From the NCBI GenBank assembly GCA_964534745.1, contig CAZHQW010000008.1, positions 1 through 64,000 on the forward strand: a DNA stretch of 64,000 nt, given 5' to 3'. The stretch comes from G020354785 sp964534745 (GTDB taxonomy: Bacteria > Bacteroidota > Bacteroidia > Bacteroidales > UBA10428). The position numbers were made by a program, and so were the translations under genes. Below, piece after piece: positions 36,269-44,416 of this stretch (position 1 is its first letter; each line of letters begins with the position of its first letter). The notes under the pieces are model-generated. The model did not search any database. It was not told the DNA's origin and saw nothing but the letters and a program-made list of their open reading frames with translations.

Positions 36269-37828
36269 ATGAAGAATACAAAACCAATTTCCGCTGATTC
36301 CAAAAAAACGGAAAACAAAATCGATCGCCGCAAGTTTATTGGTGGATTGACGACTGCTGCCGTTGGTGTAACTATTATTCCGGCGCACGTTCTGGGCAGG
36401 CCGGCCCATATTGCACCAAGTGATAAAATCAATGTGGCCTGCATTGGTTTGGGAACGCAGGGTTTACGCCAGTTGCAGGCTTTACTCGAGATTCCTGAGG
36501 TACAAGTAACAGCCGTATGTGACCCTCAACGAAAAGCACTTGGTTATTACGACTGGGACCCAACCTCCCTGCGCGATCAAATGCGTAAACTAATCGGGGA
36601 TCCCAACTGGGATACTGGTGGTAACAACACCATTCCGGGTGGTTTGAATAATGGTAAGGAGATTGTTGAGGCCTATTACGCGCATGCCCGTTCAGAGCCG
36701 AAATTCAAAGGATGCAACGCATACACCGATTTCCGTGAACTCTTTGCCAAAGAAAAGGGCATCGATGCCGTACAAATAATGACCACCGACCATATGCACG
36801 GTATAATATCGGCAGCAGCATTAAAGCGCAACATTGCAGTAACCATGCATAAGCCCCTTGCCAACCGCTTGATTGAGGGAAAGAAAGTGATCGACATGGC
36901 GCATCAATCGGATGCGGTTACCCACCTGATGCCCTGGGACTCCAACGGATCGATGGATCAGATCATAGCCTGGATCAACGGCGGTGCCATTGGTGAATTG
37001 AAAGAGATACACAACTGGTCGTTCCGTCCGGTTTGGCCTCAATACGCCACCATTCCGACCGATACTCCTGAAATTCCCGAAGGATTTGACTGGAACCTAT
37101 GGTTAGGTCCTGAAGCCGGGCGTTCTTACCATCCCCATTACACCAATATGGTTTTCAGGGGCTGGTATGACTTTGGCGGTGGCTCCATGGCCGATATGGG
37201 GCACTACAGTTTATGGACCGTTTTTGAAGCATTGAAACTGGAGAAACCAACAGTAATAGAACCTTGTCTGAGTCACGTTTATGGAATCAAAGAGGATGGT
37301 TCGGCTTTCAAAGTTTACAACGACTATTCCTTCCCGTTTGCCTGTTCGGTGCGCTTTAAGTATCCGGCCATAAAAGATCGGCCGGCGGTTGATTTGGTAT
37401 GGTACGATGGCGGAATGCGCCCTCCGGTTCCACAGGAATTCTACGACAAAGGAATCGAGTTTCCGTCAGAGGGTATGATGTTCAGAGGAGACAAGGGCAT
37501 CATCATGACTTCCGGATTTAAGGTGGAAGATCCTTATCTGCTGTCGGGTGAGGTGAAGGAGACCAGGGAAGTTTCTGCAGCATCGGGTGCTGTAAAAATA
37601 CCTGGCGTAAAACGTTTTATCGAAGGTGTGAAGAAGAACGAACAAATTGCCGGAAGTTTCCGTCAGGCATGGCCAATTACTGAAGCGGTAAACCTGTATG
37701 CCGCTGCGCTACGTGCTAATAAAACATTAATCTATGATGCCGACCGAATGAAGGTGATCAACGACGAGAAAGCCAACAGCTACCTTGACCGTAACTACCG
37801 CAAAGGCTGGAAACTCGAAGATATGTAA
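36269..37828 (+). CDS. Tat-exported Gfo/Idh/MocA family oxidoreductase
   Basis: This 519-residue NAD(P)-dependent sugar dehydrogenase homologue carries a twin-arginine signal (KIDRRKFIGGLTTAAVG) and so is probably exported folded with its cofactor. The Rossmann motif is VACIGLGTQGLRQLQAL. The usual catalytic EKP is replaced by His194-Lys-Pro (TMHKPLANRLIEG). The sugar-binding part has WNLWLGPEAGRSYHPHY, FGGGSMADMGHYSLW and a long C-terminal extension. Exported Gfo/Idh/MocA proteins are common in Bacteroidota PULs, and relatives oxidise the C3 hydroxyl of glycosides. It is 105 bp after the GH97 gene and 74 bp before the TIM-barrel gene. G+C is visibly higher than in the neighbouring genes. Confidence 0.9.
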   Translation: MKNTKPISADSKKTENKIDRRKFIGGLTTAAVGVTIIPAHVLGRPAHIAPSDKINVACIGLGTQGLRQLQALLEIPEVQVTAVCDPQRKALGYYDWDPTSLRDQMRKLIGDPNWDTGGNNTIPGGLNNGKEIVEAYYAHARSEPKFKGCNAYTDFRELFAKEKGIDAVQIMTTDHMHGIISAAALKRNIAVTMHKPLANRLIEGKKVIDMAHQSDAVTHLMPWDSNGSMDQIIAWINGGAIGELKEIHNWSFRPVWPQYATIPTDTPEIPEGFDWNLWLGPEAGRSYHPHYTNMVFRGWYDFGGGSMADMGHYSLWTVFEALKLEKPTVIEPCLSHVYGIKEDGSAFKVYNDYSFPFACSVRFKYPAIKDRPAVDLVWYDGGMRPPVPQEFYDKGIEFPSEGMMFRGDKGIIMTSGFKVEDPYLLSGEVKETREVSAASGAVKIPGVKRFIEGVKKNEQIAGSFRQAWPITEAVNLYAAALRANKTLIYDADRMKVINDEKANSYLDRNYRKGWKLEDM

Positions 37829-37902
37829 AATAGATACAAATAAAGTAATATACAAATACAGTAAGATAGAAAGTAAAATAAAACGAAAAAAAATAATATA
37901 TC

Positions 37903-38757
37903 ATGACAACAAGACGAAATTTCATAAAAACAACAGGAGCTGCATTAGGCTCGGCCGCTTTAATCAGCCGGTTTCCTTTCGGACTTTCAGTCCCTACAAA
38001 AAAAGATCCTTTATCGTTTGGATTTCAAACGTGGACACTACGTGAGCAATTGGGCGAAGACCTGTCCGGAACATTGAAAATGATGGCTGACATGGGCTAC
38101 AAGGAGGTGGAGTTCTGCTCCCCACTTGGTTACACCGGCACACCGTTCGAAAAATTCAACTACATGAGTGGAGCAGAGCTGAGCAAAATCATAAAAGATG
38201 CCGGCTTAAAGTGTGAAAGCTCACATTACAACATGAGCGAATTGCGTGATCACCTGGAGAACCGCATTGAATGGTCGCTCGAAATGGGGATTACCCAAAT
38301 GATTGCATCCAGTTTTTGGCTACCCAAAGATGCCTCCATAGATGATTACCGCCGTGCTTGTGATGAGTTGAACGAAATAGGACTGAAAATCAAAACTGCC
38401 GGTATTCAAACCGGATTTCATAACCACCACATGGAGTTTGAAAAGCGTGGTGATGAGCTCATTTACGATGCATTGCTCGATCAGCTTGATCCTGATATAG
38501 TTAAAATGCAGTTCCAGGTGGCTGTGGTGAACATCGGCTATCAGGCGGCTGATTATTTCAGAAAGTATCCCGGCAGGTTTATTTCAGCCCATTTATCGGA
38601 CTGGTCCAATGAAAAAGAGGAAGTACCCATCGGACAAGGAATTGTTGATTGGGCTGACTTCTTTGTAGCAGCAAAAATTGGCGGAGTGAAAAACTTCTTC
38701 GTAGAAATGGCTCCGGATACCTTCATGGAAAGCGCCAGGTTTTTGAAGACGATGTAA
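37903..38757 (+). CDS. Tat-exported sugar isomerase/epimerase-like TIM barrel
   Basis: This 284-residue protein has a twin-arginine leader (MTTRRNFIKTTGAALGSAAL) and a xylose-isomerase-like (AP endonuclease 2) TIM barrel: FGFQTWTLREQLGEDL, MADMGYKEVEFCSP, GFHNHHMEFE, PGRFISAHLSDW and FFVEMAPDTF. Family members usually bind a divalent metal through Glu, Asp, His and Glu. Here the segment that normally reads Q-L/F-D-V reads MQFQVAV, so Gln205 stands where the Asp ligand is expected. Proteins of this fold include epimerases and the C- and O-glycoside-cleaving partners of Gfo/Idh/MocA enzymes. Its place directly after such an enzyme suggests the two work in series in the periplasm. Confidence 0.85.
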   Translation: MTTRRNFIKTTGAALGSAALISRFPFGLSVPTKKDPLSFGFQTWTLREQLGEDLSGTLKMMADMGYKEVEFCSPLGYTGTPFEKFNYMSGAELSKIIKDAGLKCESSHYNMSELRDHLENRIEWSLEMGITQMIASSFWLPKDASIDDYRRACDELNEIGLKIKTAGIQTGFHNHHMEFEKRGDELIYDALLDQLDPDIVKMQFQVAVVNIGYQAADYFRKYPGRFISAHLSDWSNEKEEVPIGQGIVDWADFFVAAKIGGVKNFFVEMAPDTFMESARFLKTM

Positions 38758-38893
38758 GCCGACTATTTAGGCCAGCAGGTTTTCAGTTTAATTCAATTGG
38801 TTACACTGGAAAATAATATCACTACAATAGATATATAATTGATTATATTAGTATGATTATATGAAAAGCCACGCTTTAGTCTTTTAATAAAAA

Positions 38894-38901
38894 AAGGAGG
38901 T
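38894..38901 (+). promoter_or_regulatory. Strong Shine-Dalgarno site before a small membrane protein
   Basis: AAGGAGGT lies 4 nt before the ATG at 38906. Nearly every other gene in the window lacks such a site, so it fixes this start and hints at strong or foreign-type translation signals. Confidence 0.7.
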
Positions 38902-38905
38902 AGTT

Positions 38906-39250
38906 ATGAGTCCATCAGCTATTAGTGTTTTAGTATTTGGTATCTATATAGCTCTTGTAGGAGCTGGTTTCATATTTGTTCCAAATACAGTTTTACCGGT
39001 ATTTAAATTTCCTAAAACAAATGAATCCTGGATAAGAGTATTGGGTATTGTTATCGCATTACTAGGCTTTTATTACATCATCGCTGCCCGGAATGAATTA
39101 ACACCTTTCTTTTGGGCTACCGTTGCTGGAAGATTTGCAATACTTATAAGTTTCGTTTTGCTTGTTGTTACCAAGAAAGCTCAACCTATGCTCATCGCGT
39201 TTGGTGTAATCGATGCAGCAGGGGGGCTTTGGACCCTTTTGGTATTGTAG
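38906..39250 (+). CDS. Small four-helix membrane protein, function unknown
   Basis: The 114-residue protein consists of four predicted transmembrane helices (about 5-27, 42-60, 67-87, 93-113) with short loops; the second half contains ATVAGRFAILISFVLLVV and the end is IDAAGGLWTLLVL. It resembles small uncharacterised inner-membrane proteins with paired helical hairpins, but I do not recognise a named family. The start is well supported by the Shine-Dalgarno site. It follows the Gfo/Idh/MocA-TIM-barrel pair by 148 bp on the same strand, which is too far to be sure of co-transcription. No substrate or partner can be inferred. Confidence 0.7.
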   Translation: MSPSAISVLVFGIYIALVGAGFIFVPNTVLPVFKFPKTNESWIRVLGIVIALLGFYYIIAARNELTPFFWATVAGRFAILISFVLLVVTKKAQPMLIAFGVIDAAGGLWTLLVL

Positions 39251-39264
39251 TAATTAAAAATTCT

Positions 39265-39414
39265 CTATAAAGCTTTGGCGTGGTATTTCATATAACAAAA
39301 TTTAATACCATCTTACCCGCATAACGCATTATAAGTGATAACCCAAATTAAACCATTATTGTCCCGGATAAAATCACTTACCGCCTCGCTTTTTAATCCG
39401 GCAGTCTTTGTCAT
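39265..39414 (-). pseudogene. Decayed N-terminal piece of a propeller-type sensor gene
   Basis: In the 287-bp gap before 39538 the minus strand reads MTKTAGLKSEAVSDFIRDNN, then GLIWVITYNALCG, a TAA at 39313-39315, and in the same frame DGIKFCYMKYHAKAL before a TAG at 39265. This follows the first repeat of regulator-propeller sensors (GL-x-x-N/S-x-V-x-D-x-x-x-D-x-x-G-x-I-W-x-x-T-Y-x-G-L-x-x-x-D-G-Y-x-F); compare SLEEGLSHSLVLDMVEDDLG and FLWFGTQDGLNRYDGYEF in the HTCS of this window. The stop falls where a residue before DG is expected, so the piece carries a nonsense change and the remaining sensor is gone. Confidence 0.65.
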
Positions 39415-39537
39415 CTTTTATATTATTAGAAAATTATTGTATAATTGAAGTTTAAATTTTAGTTTCGGTCAAAGTGAAATCACATTGAATATTAAATATT
39501 CAAGATAAATAAGAAGGTTATTATAAGAAATAAAATT

Positions 39538-42177
39538 ATGAACACAAAATTCATTATTTTATTATTTCTGCTGGTATTACTGAGTTGTTATGCGTATTCT
39601 TCTTACCCGGTAAATAAGGATGATACAATAAATGATGTTTCTAAAAGACCCTTAAGAGTATATAATACAATTCGTTTGACGACAGAAAAACCAGTTATTG
39701 ATGGCGTCTTAAACGATCCATGCTGGGAAACAGGTGAATGGTCAGGTGACTTTACACAATGGGTACCAAAAGAAGGAGCAAAAGCAACTTTTCCCACCTA
39801 TCTGAAAGTTCTCTATGACGATAGGAATATTTATGTTGCTGTACGTGCTGTTGATTACCAGCCGGAGTTGATATCAAGAAAGGCAGGACGCAGGGATAAA
39901 TTTGCAGGTGATATGGTCGGGATAAACTTTGACAGTTATCATGATCACCGCACTGGTTTTGAATTTAATGTTACAGCTTTCGGCCAAAAAATTGATCTTG
40001 TCCTAACCAATCCGATTAGAGCAGATCGCAACTGGAATGCCGTATGGACAGCTAAAGTCGGGATGGAAGATTCTGCATGGGTAGTGGAATATGAAATTCC
40101 ATTAAGTCAGTTGAGATATAGCAACGATTATGATCAGGTATGGGGCATGCACTTTTGGCGGTGGGTTGATCGGCTACAGGAAGAAAGCGACTGGGAACCC
40201 CAATCTTCCACAGGGCCGGGTATGCTATACCTTTTTGGCGAATTACACGGAATTAAGGGATTGCCAAAATCCCGGCGAATCGAAATTATGCCATACGCAC
40301 TTGGAAAACTAAACACTTTTAAGGAAGAACCGGAAAACCCTTTTGCAAACAAAGGCAGGACATGGTTGGGAAATGCGGGGATTGACGCAAAGATAGGTCT
40401 GTCCAGTAATTTCACGGCTGACCTTGCTGTAAATCCTGATTTTGGGCAGGTTGAATCCGACCCGTCAGTGATGAACCTCACTGCATTTGAAACTTTTTAT
40501 GAAGAAAAACGGCCTCTTTTCCTGGAAGGAAAAAATATTTTCAGTTTCGATTTTGACAATGTCAACCTTTTCTATAGTCGCCGGATTGGCCATAGTCCCA
40601 TCTACATACCCGATTTACAGGAAAATGAATATATTAAGTATCCTGACAAGACAGCCATTCTTAGTGCTGCAAAAGTCAGCGGGAAAACGTCAAACGGACT
40701 TTCAATAGGAGTATTACAAAGTATTACAGCTAATGAATATGCAAAGATAGATTCAGCAGGCAGCAAAAGGAATTTAAGCGTTGATCCTTTAACCAGTTAT
40801 GCTATAGTCCGTGTGCAGCGGGATTTTAAACAGGGAAACACCATGTTGGGAGGTTTGCTCACATCGACCAACCGATTTGTTTCTGCCTCGCAACTCAATT
40901 TCATGAACCGCGAAGCTTATACCGGTGGCCTCGATTTGCTTCACCAATGGCATGATAAAGAATTTTATATTGATGTCAAAATAGTGGGCAGTGACATCAA
41001 AGGACATGCCGATGCAATTAACGAGCTCCAAAAATCATCGGCCCGGTATTACCAACGTCCTGGTGTTGATTATATTCACTATGACAGTACACGAACGCAA
41101 CTCTCGGGCTATGGAGGAAGGATTAAAATAGGAAAAGGAAGCAAGGGACTATGGCGGTATTCAACAGAATTCAACTGGCGTTCACCCGGCCTCGATTTTA
41201 ACGACATCGGGTATATGCAAACGGCAGATATTTTTAAACAAGAGTCCTCGATTTACTATTTTATTAACCAACCCGTTTTTATTTTCAGAACTTATAATAT
41301 AGGCATAAACCAGACCAATAACTGGGATTTTGGAATGCATCACTTGTCTTCCGGTGGCAGTTTAAATATATATCTTGAATTCATGAACAAATGGGCAATC
41401 AACACCTCTGTTAATTATACATCGCAAGCCCTGGATGCACGTATTTTACGTGGAGGCTATGCATTGCTGATCCCGGCAATATGGTCCAATTATTGTTACG
41501 TGAGAACAGATCCCTCAAAAAAAATGTTATTCGATCTTGCTTCAAATATAATAGCATCTGAAAATCAAAGCAGCAGGTACTATTCGGTAGAACCCGGACT
41601 TTCCCTAATGCCTGTAAACACACTTAAGATATCAATAAGTGTCAATTATTCACATAACCTGGATAACTTACAATATGTCGACACCAAATCTGTTAATGGT
41701 GAAAACAGGTATATACTTGGAAAAATCGATCAACATACATTGGGCATAACCTTCAGGATTGATTATTATATAACACCGGAGTTTTCAATTCAATATTATG
41801 GGAGTCCGTTTGCTTCCACAGGAAAATATTCTGAATTTAAGGTGGCCACACAGCCAAGGGCTGCTTCATATAATAGCAGATTTACAACTATTAGCCCGAT
41901 TCTGAATGAAAATAACTACGAAATTTCTGAAACTGACTATTCACAAATTGATTATACTTTTGAAAATCCTGATTTTAACTTTTCCCAATTCCGTTCAAAT
42001 CTTGTATTCAGATGGGAATATCGTCCCGGGTCTCAACTGTACTTAGTCTGGTCTCAGGACAGGACAAATTTTACTCAACCCGGATATTATTCGGTAAACG
42101 ATGCAATGGGAAGCTTAAAAAATGTACACGCAAATAATATTTTTCTGATAAAACTAAGTTATTGGTTTTCAATATAG
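39538..42177 (+). CDS. Secreted protein with CBM9-like domain and DUF5916-type outer-membrane barrel
   Basis: This 879-residue protein has a signal peptide (about 1-22), then a CBM9-like domain (about 40-230) with LTTEKPVIDGVLNDPCWETG, NIYVAVRAVDYQPE, DMVGINFDSYHDHRTGFEFN and WVVEYEIPLSQLRY. The rest is the DUF5916 region, which looks like a beta barrel: alternating aromatic strands, EKRPLFLEGKNIFSFD, LFYSRRIGH and a C-terminal Ile/Phe-rich strand ending SYWFSI. Such proteins are common in Bacteroidota but have no settled role; a surface glycan- or lipid-binding or transport function is possible. It stands alone on the plus strand, followed by a hairpin, with a broken sensor fragment upstream on the opposite strand. 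Confidence 0.82.
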   Translation: MNTKFIILLFLLVLLSCYAYSSYPVNKDDTINDVSKRPLRVYNTIRLTTEKPVIDGVLNDPCWETGEWSGDFTQWVPKEGAKATFPTYLKVLYDDRNIYVAVRAVDYQPELISRKAGRRDKFAGDMVGINFDSYHDHRTGFEFNVTAFGQKIDLVLTNPIRADRNWNAVWTAKVGMEDSAWVVEYEIPLSQLRYSNDYDQVWGMHFWRWVDRLQEESDWEPQSSTGPGMLYLFGELHGIKGLPKSRRIEIMPYALGKLNTFKEEPENPFANKGRTWLGNAGIDAKIGLSSNFTADLAVNPDFGQVESDPSVMNLTAFETFYEEKRPLFLEGKNIFSFDFDNVNLFYSRRIGHSPIYIPDLQENEYIKYPDKTAILSAAKVSGKTSNGLSIGVLQSITANEYAKIDSAGSKRNLSVDPLTSYAIVRVQRDFKQGNTMLGGLLTSTNRFVSASQLNFMNREAYTGGLDLLHQWHDKEFYIDVKIVGSDIKGHADAINELQKSSARYYQRPGVDYIHYDSTRTQLSGYGGRIKIGKGSKGLWRYSTEFNWRSPGLDFNDIGYMQTADIFKQESSIYYFINQPVFIFRTYNIGINQTNNWDFGMHHLSSGGSLNIYLEFMNKWAINTSVNYTSQALDARILRGGYALLIPAIWSNYCYVRTDPSKKMLFDLASNIIASENQSSRYYSVEPGLSLMPVNTLKISISVNYSHNLDNLQYVDTKSVNGENRYILGKIDQHTLGITFRIDYYITPEFSIQYYGSPFASTGKYSEFKVATQPRAASYNSRFTTISPILNENNYEISETDYSQIDYTFENPDFNFSQFRSNLVFRWEYRPGSQLYLVWSQDRTNFTQPGYYSVNDAMGSLKNVHANNIFLIKLSYWFSI

Positions 42178-42205
42178 AAGCTGTCTATTTTTTATACGGC
42201 AGCTT
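42178..42205 (+). terminator. Hairpin terminator after the DUF5916 gene
   Basis: AAGCTGTC starts right after the TAG and pairs with GGCAGCTT (one G-U pair) across a 12-nt loop, followed by TTATTTTAT. Position and U-rich tail fit a Rho-independent terminator. Confidence 0.65.
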
Positions 42206-42530
42206 TTATTTTATGTCCGCAAGTCCGACATCTTGGGGAATACCTTGCGGAAACCTTGCAAACATTAGGATTAGTGCGGCAACTCTTCCTGATTCCGGTG
42301 TGAAATTGAATATTTCAAGGTTTGAAAAATTATTTGGAACAAATTAAAAATGAATTTAAATTTGATTAAGGATAATCGTTATGGTAAGATAGCCAAATGC
42401 TGTACTTCTGCAAATATTAATTAAATGAAATTGCCAAGCTGAATTACTTTGCCGTAAAAGGTTTCTTTATTGAAACCATCTTGCACGAATCCATGTAATT
42501 TCCTAAGTTTACATAAATGTTTACACGCTC
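42206..42530. other. Intergenic region before the GH128 gene
   Basis: No gene can be supported in these 325 bp. Short open stretches exist on both strands around 42210-42350 but neither has a start signal or recognisable motif. Near 42508 TAAGTTTA is one base from the TAnnTTTG promoter element and could serve the GH128 gene. Confidence 0.5.
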
Positions 42531-44348
42531 ATGAAAAAAACAATCTTGCTATTGGCTGCACTAAGCCTGGGGGTTTTTGCTTCAGGACAGCCGAAGAATC
42601 CTAAGAGGGGCATCGCCTACGGATATCACAGTGAAGAAGATTTCCAGGCCATATCAGGTACCATTTCCTGGTGGTACAACTGGGCTGTTACTCCGGAACC
42701 GGGTATTGCAGATATATTCGAAAGTTACGATATGGATTTTGTGCCCATGGCATGGAACGGGCAGTTTAACGAAACAAACCTGAGAAACTTCTATGCCAGC
42801 CATCCCAATGCAAAGTTCCTTCTCGGGTTTAATGAGCCGAACTTTGTTGAACAGGCTGATATGACACCATCCCAGGCTGCTGCCGAATGGACTAAGCTTG
42901 AAGCCATAGCTGATGATTACGGGCTCGAACTGGTGGGCCCCGCCGTTAACTGGTGCGGAAATTGCGTTAGTGAAGGAGGCGTTACGTTCACCAATCCCTA
43001 TGAATACCTCGATTCGTTTTTTGTTGCCTGCCAGGATTGCAAAGTTGACTATATAGCAGTACACAACTATATGTGTTACTCGGGACCCTTAATTGACTAC
43101 CTGGAAGAATTTAAAAAATATGGCAAAAAAATATGGCTTACCGAGTTCGCATGCTGGGATCAACCAACCATAACACTTGATATGCAAAAGAGCCTGATGA
43201 TTGGTGCACTGGATTACCTTGATAATGATACGATGATATACCGTTATTCATGGTTTATCGGACGATCGGGCCCCAATACCCCTCATTTAGATATATTCGA
43301 GAGTGAGCCCGGCGTGCTTACAGAACTTGGCCAGCTGTATGTTAGTTATAATCCCGTACATGATACCAGTGTATATTATCCTGTTCCTGCACGCATTGAA
43401 GCGGAAAGTTATTCTGCTATGTCAGGGATCTCACTGGAGGGTACTTCTGACTTTGACGGTCTTGCCAATGTGGGGTGGATAGATGCGGATGACTGGCTCC
43501 AGTATAATATTGATGTAGCGGATACCGGCAGTTATTACTTCTATCTGAGGATAGCAGCTACCGCCATAACCAGCCTTGATGTCATTGTTGATGAAGTATC
43601 ACTTGGCACTGTCAATATCACTTCAACAGGTGGCTGGCAGAACTGGAAGACTTTCAGCATACAAATACCCATGAACAAGGGAAAAGCCAAAATGAAGCTT
43701 TATGCCAACTCGGGCAACTTTAATATCAACTGGCTGAGGATATCAACCCGCGACAATATTGCGCCAACCTGTTCTGCAGGTGAGGACCAGGAAATCATTT
43801 TCCCTGTTGACACCGCAGTCCTGGCCGGAACAGGGAATGATGCCGATGGGGATACGTTGCAGTACAAATGGACAAAGGTGAGCGGACCTGACTGCGATTT
43901 CTCGTCCCAGAATGACGATACCGTTGTTGTAAGGAACCTGAGCCCGGGTAACTATAACTTCAGGCTCAGGGTTTCGGACGGTTTTGATGTTGCTTCAGAT
44001 AACGTTGCGGTTAAGGTAATTAACATCAGTTCGGCCGGCAATACACTGTCAGCCCGCAAACTTACCGTATATCCGAATCCTGTTACAAATATACTTAATG
44101 TTATGCTGCCGGAGACTGGCAAGACATACAAGTTAAGAGTATTAAATGCGGCGGGACAGGTTGTTTTATCAGACGAGCTGAGAGCAAAAGGCACAGCAGA
44201 TGATGAAGCGGGTGGATCTGCTTCAGGCGGTGGAAAAATCCGGTTGGCAGAAGCTGTTGAATTTGACCTGGGTGCTTTGGCCAGAGGATTTTACTTCCTT
44301 GTACTGGTGGGCGATAACAGGATTTATTCAACCCGTATCATTAAATAG
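42531..44348 (+). CDS. GH128 endo-beta-glucanase-like enzyme with CBM6-like domain and T9SS tail
   Basis: The 605-residue protein has a signal peptide (ending FASGQ), a GH128 TIM barrel (about 22-270), a CBM6-like domain (about 285-405; RIEAESYSAMSG, WIDADDWLQYNIDV, INWLRIS), an Ig/PKD-like domain (about 410-500; AGEDQEIIFPVDT) and a T9SS sorting domain (VYPNPVTNILNVML). In the barrel GFNEPNF places the acid/base at Glu102 and WLTEFACW the nucleophile at Glu205. Known GH128 enzymes cut beta-1,3-glucans. The T9SS domain is interrupted by a Gly/Ser/Ala-rich stretch (KGTADDEAGGSASGGGK). It is expected at the cell surface or outside. It converges with the GH30 gene, sharing a bidirectional terminator, and the pair suggests beta-glucan breakdown. 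Confidence 0.9.
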   Translation: MKKTILLLAALSLGVFASGQPKNPKRGIAYGYHSEEDFQAISGTISWWYNWAVTPEPGIADIFESYDMDFVPMAWNGQFNETNLRNFYASHPNAKFLLGFNEPNFVEQADMTPSQAAAEWTKLEAIADDYGLELVGPAVNWCGNCVSEGGVTFTNPYEYLDSFFVACQDCKVDYIAVHNYMCYSGPLIDYLEEFKKYGKKIWLTEFACWDQPTITLDMQKSLMIGALDYLDNDTMIYRYSWFIGRSGPNTPHLDIFESEPGVLTELGQLYVSYNPVHDTSVYYPVPARIEAESYSAMSGISLEGTSDFDGLANVGWIDADDWLQYNIDVADTGSYYFYLRIAATAITSLDVIVDEVSLGTVNITSTGGWQNWKTFSIQIPMNKGKAKMKLYANSGNFNINWLRISTRDNIAPTCSAGEDQEIIFPVDTAVLAGTGNDADGDTLQYKWTKVSGPDCDFSSQNDDTVVVRNLSPGNYNFRLRVSDGFDVASDNVAVKVINISSAGNTLSARKLTVYPNPVTNILNVMLPETGKTYKLRVLNAAGQVVLSDELRAKGTADDEAGGSASGGGKIRLAEAVEFDLGALARGFYFLVLVGDNRIYSTRIIK

Positions 44349-44366
44349 AAAGCAAGCTATAAAATA

Positions 44367-44399
44367 AAAAAACCGGGCACCTAGTTGACCCGGTTTTTT
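44367..44399. terminator. Bidirectional terminator between GH128 and GH30 genes
   Basis: AAAAAACCGGG pairs with CCCGGTTTTTT across an 11-nt loop. The A and T tracts serve both strands, and the two converging genes end 18 bp away on either side. Confidence 0.88.
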
Positions 44400-44416
44400 G
44401 TTTACAATAGAACTAA

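Noticed and set aside
42210..42347. Open stretches on both strands in the gap before the GH128 gene, including a plus-strand frame of 61 codons beginning at 42162
   Set aside because: The plus frame starts inside the previous gene, crosses its terminator and has no recognisable motif; the minus frame lacks a start. Both are within chance for the length.
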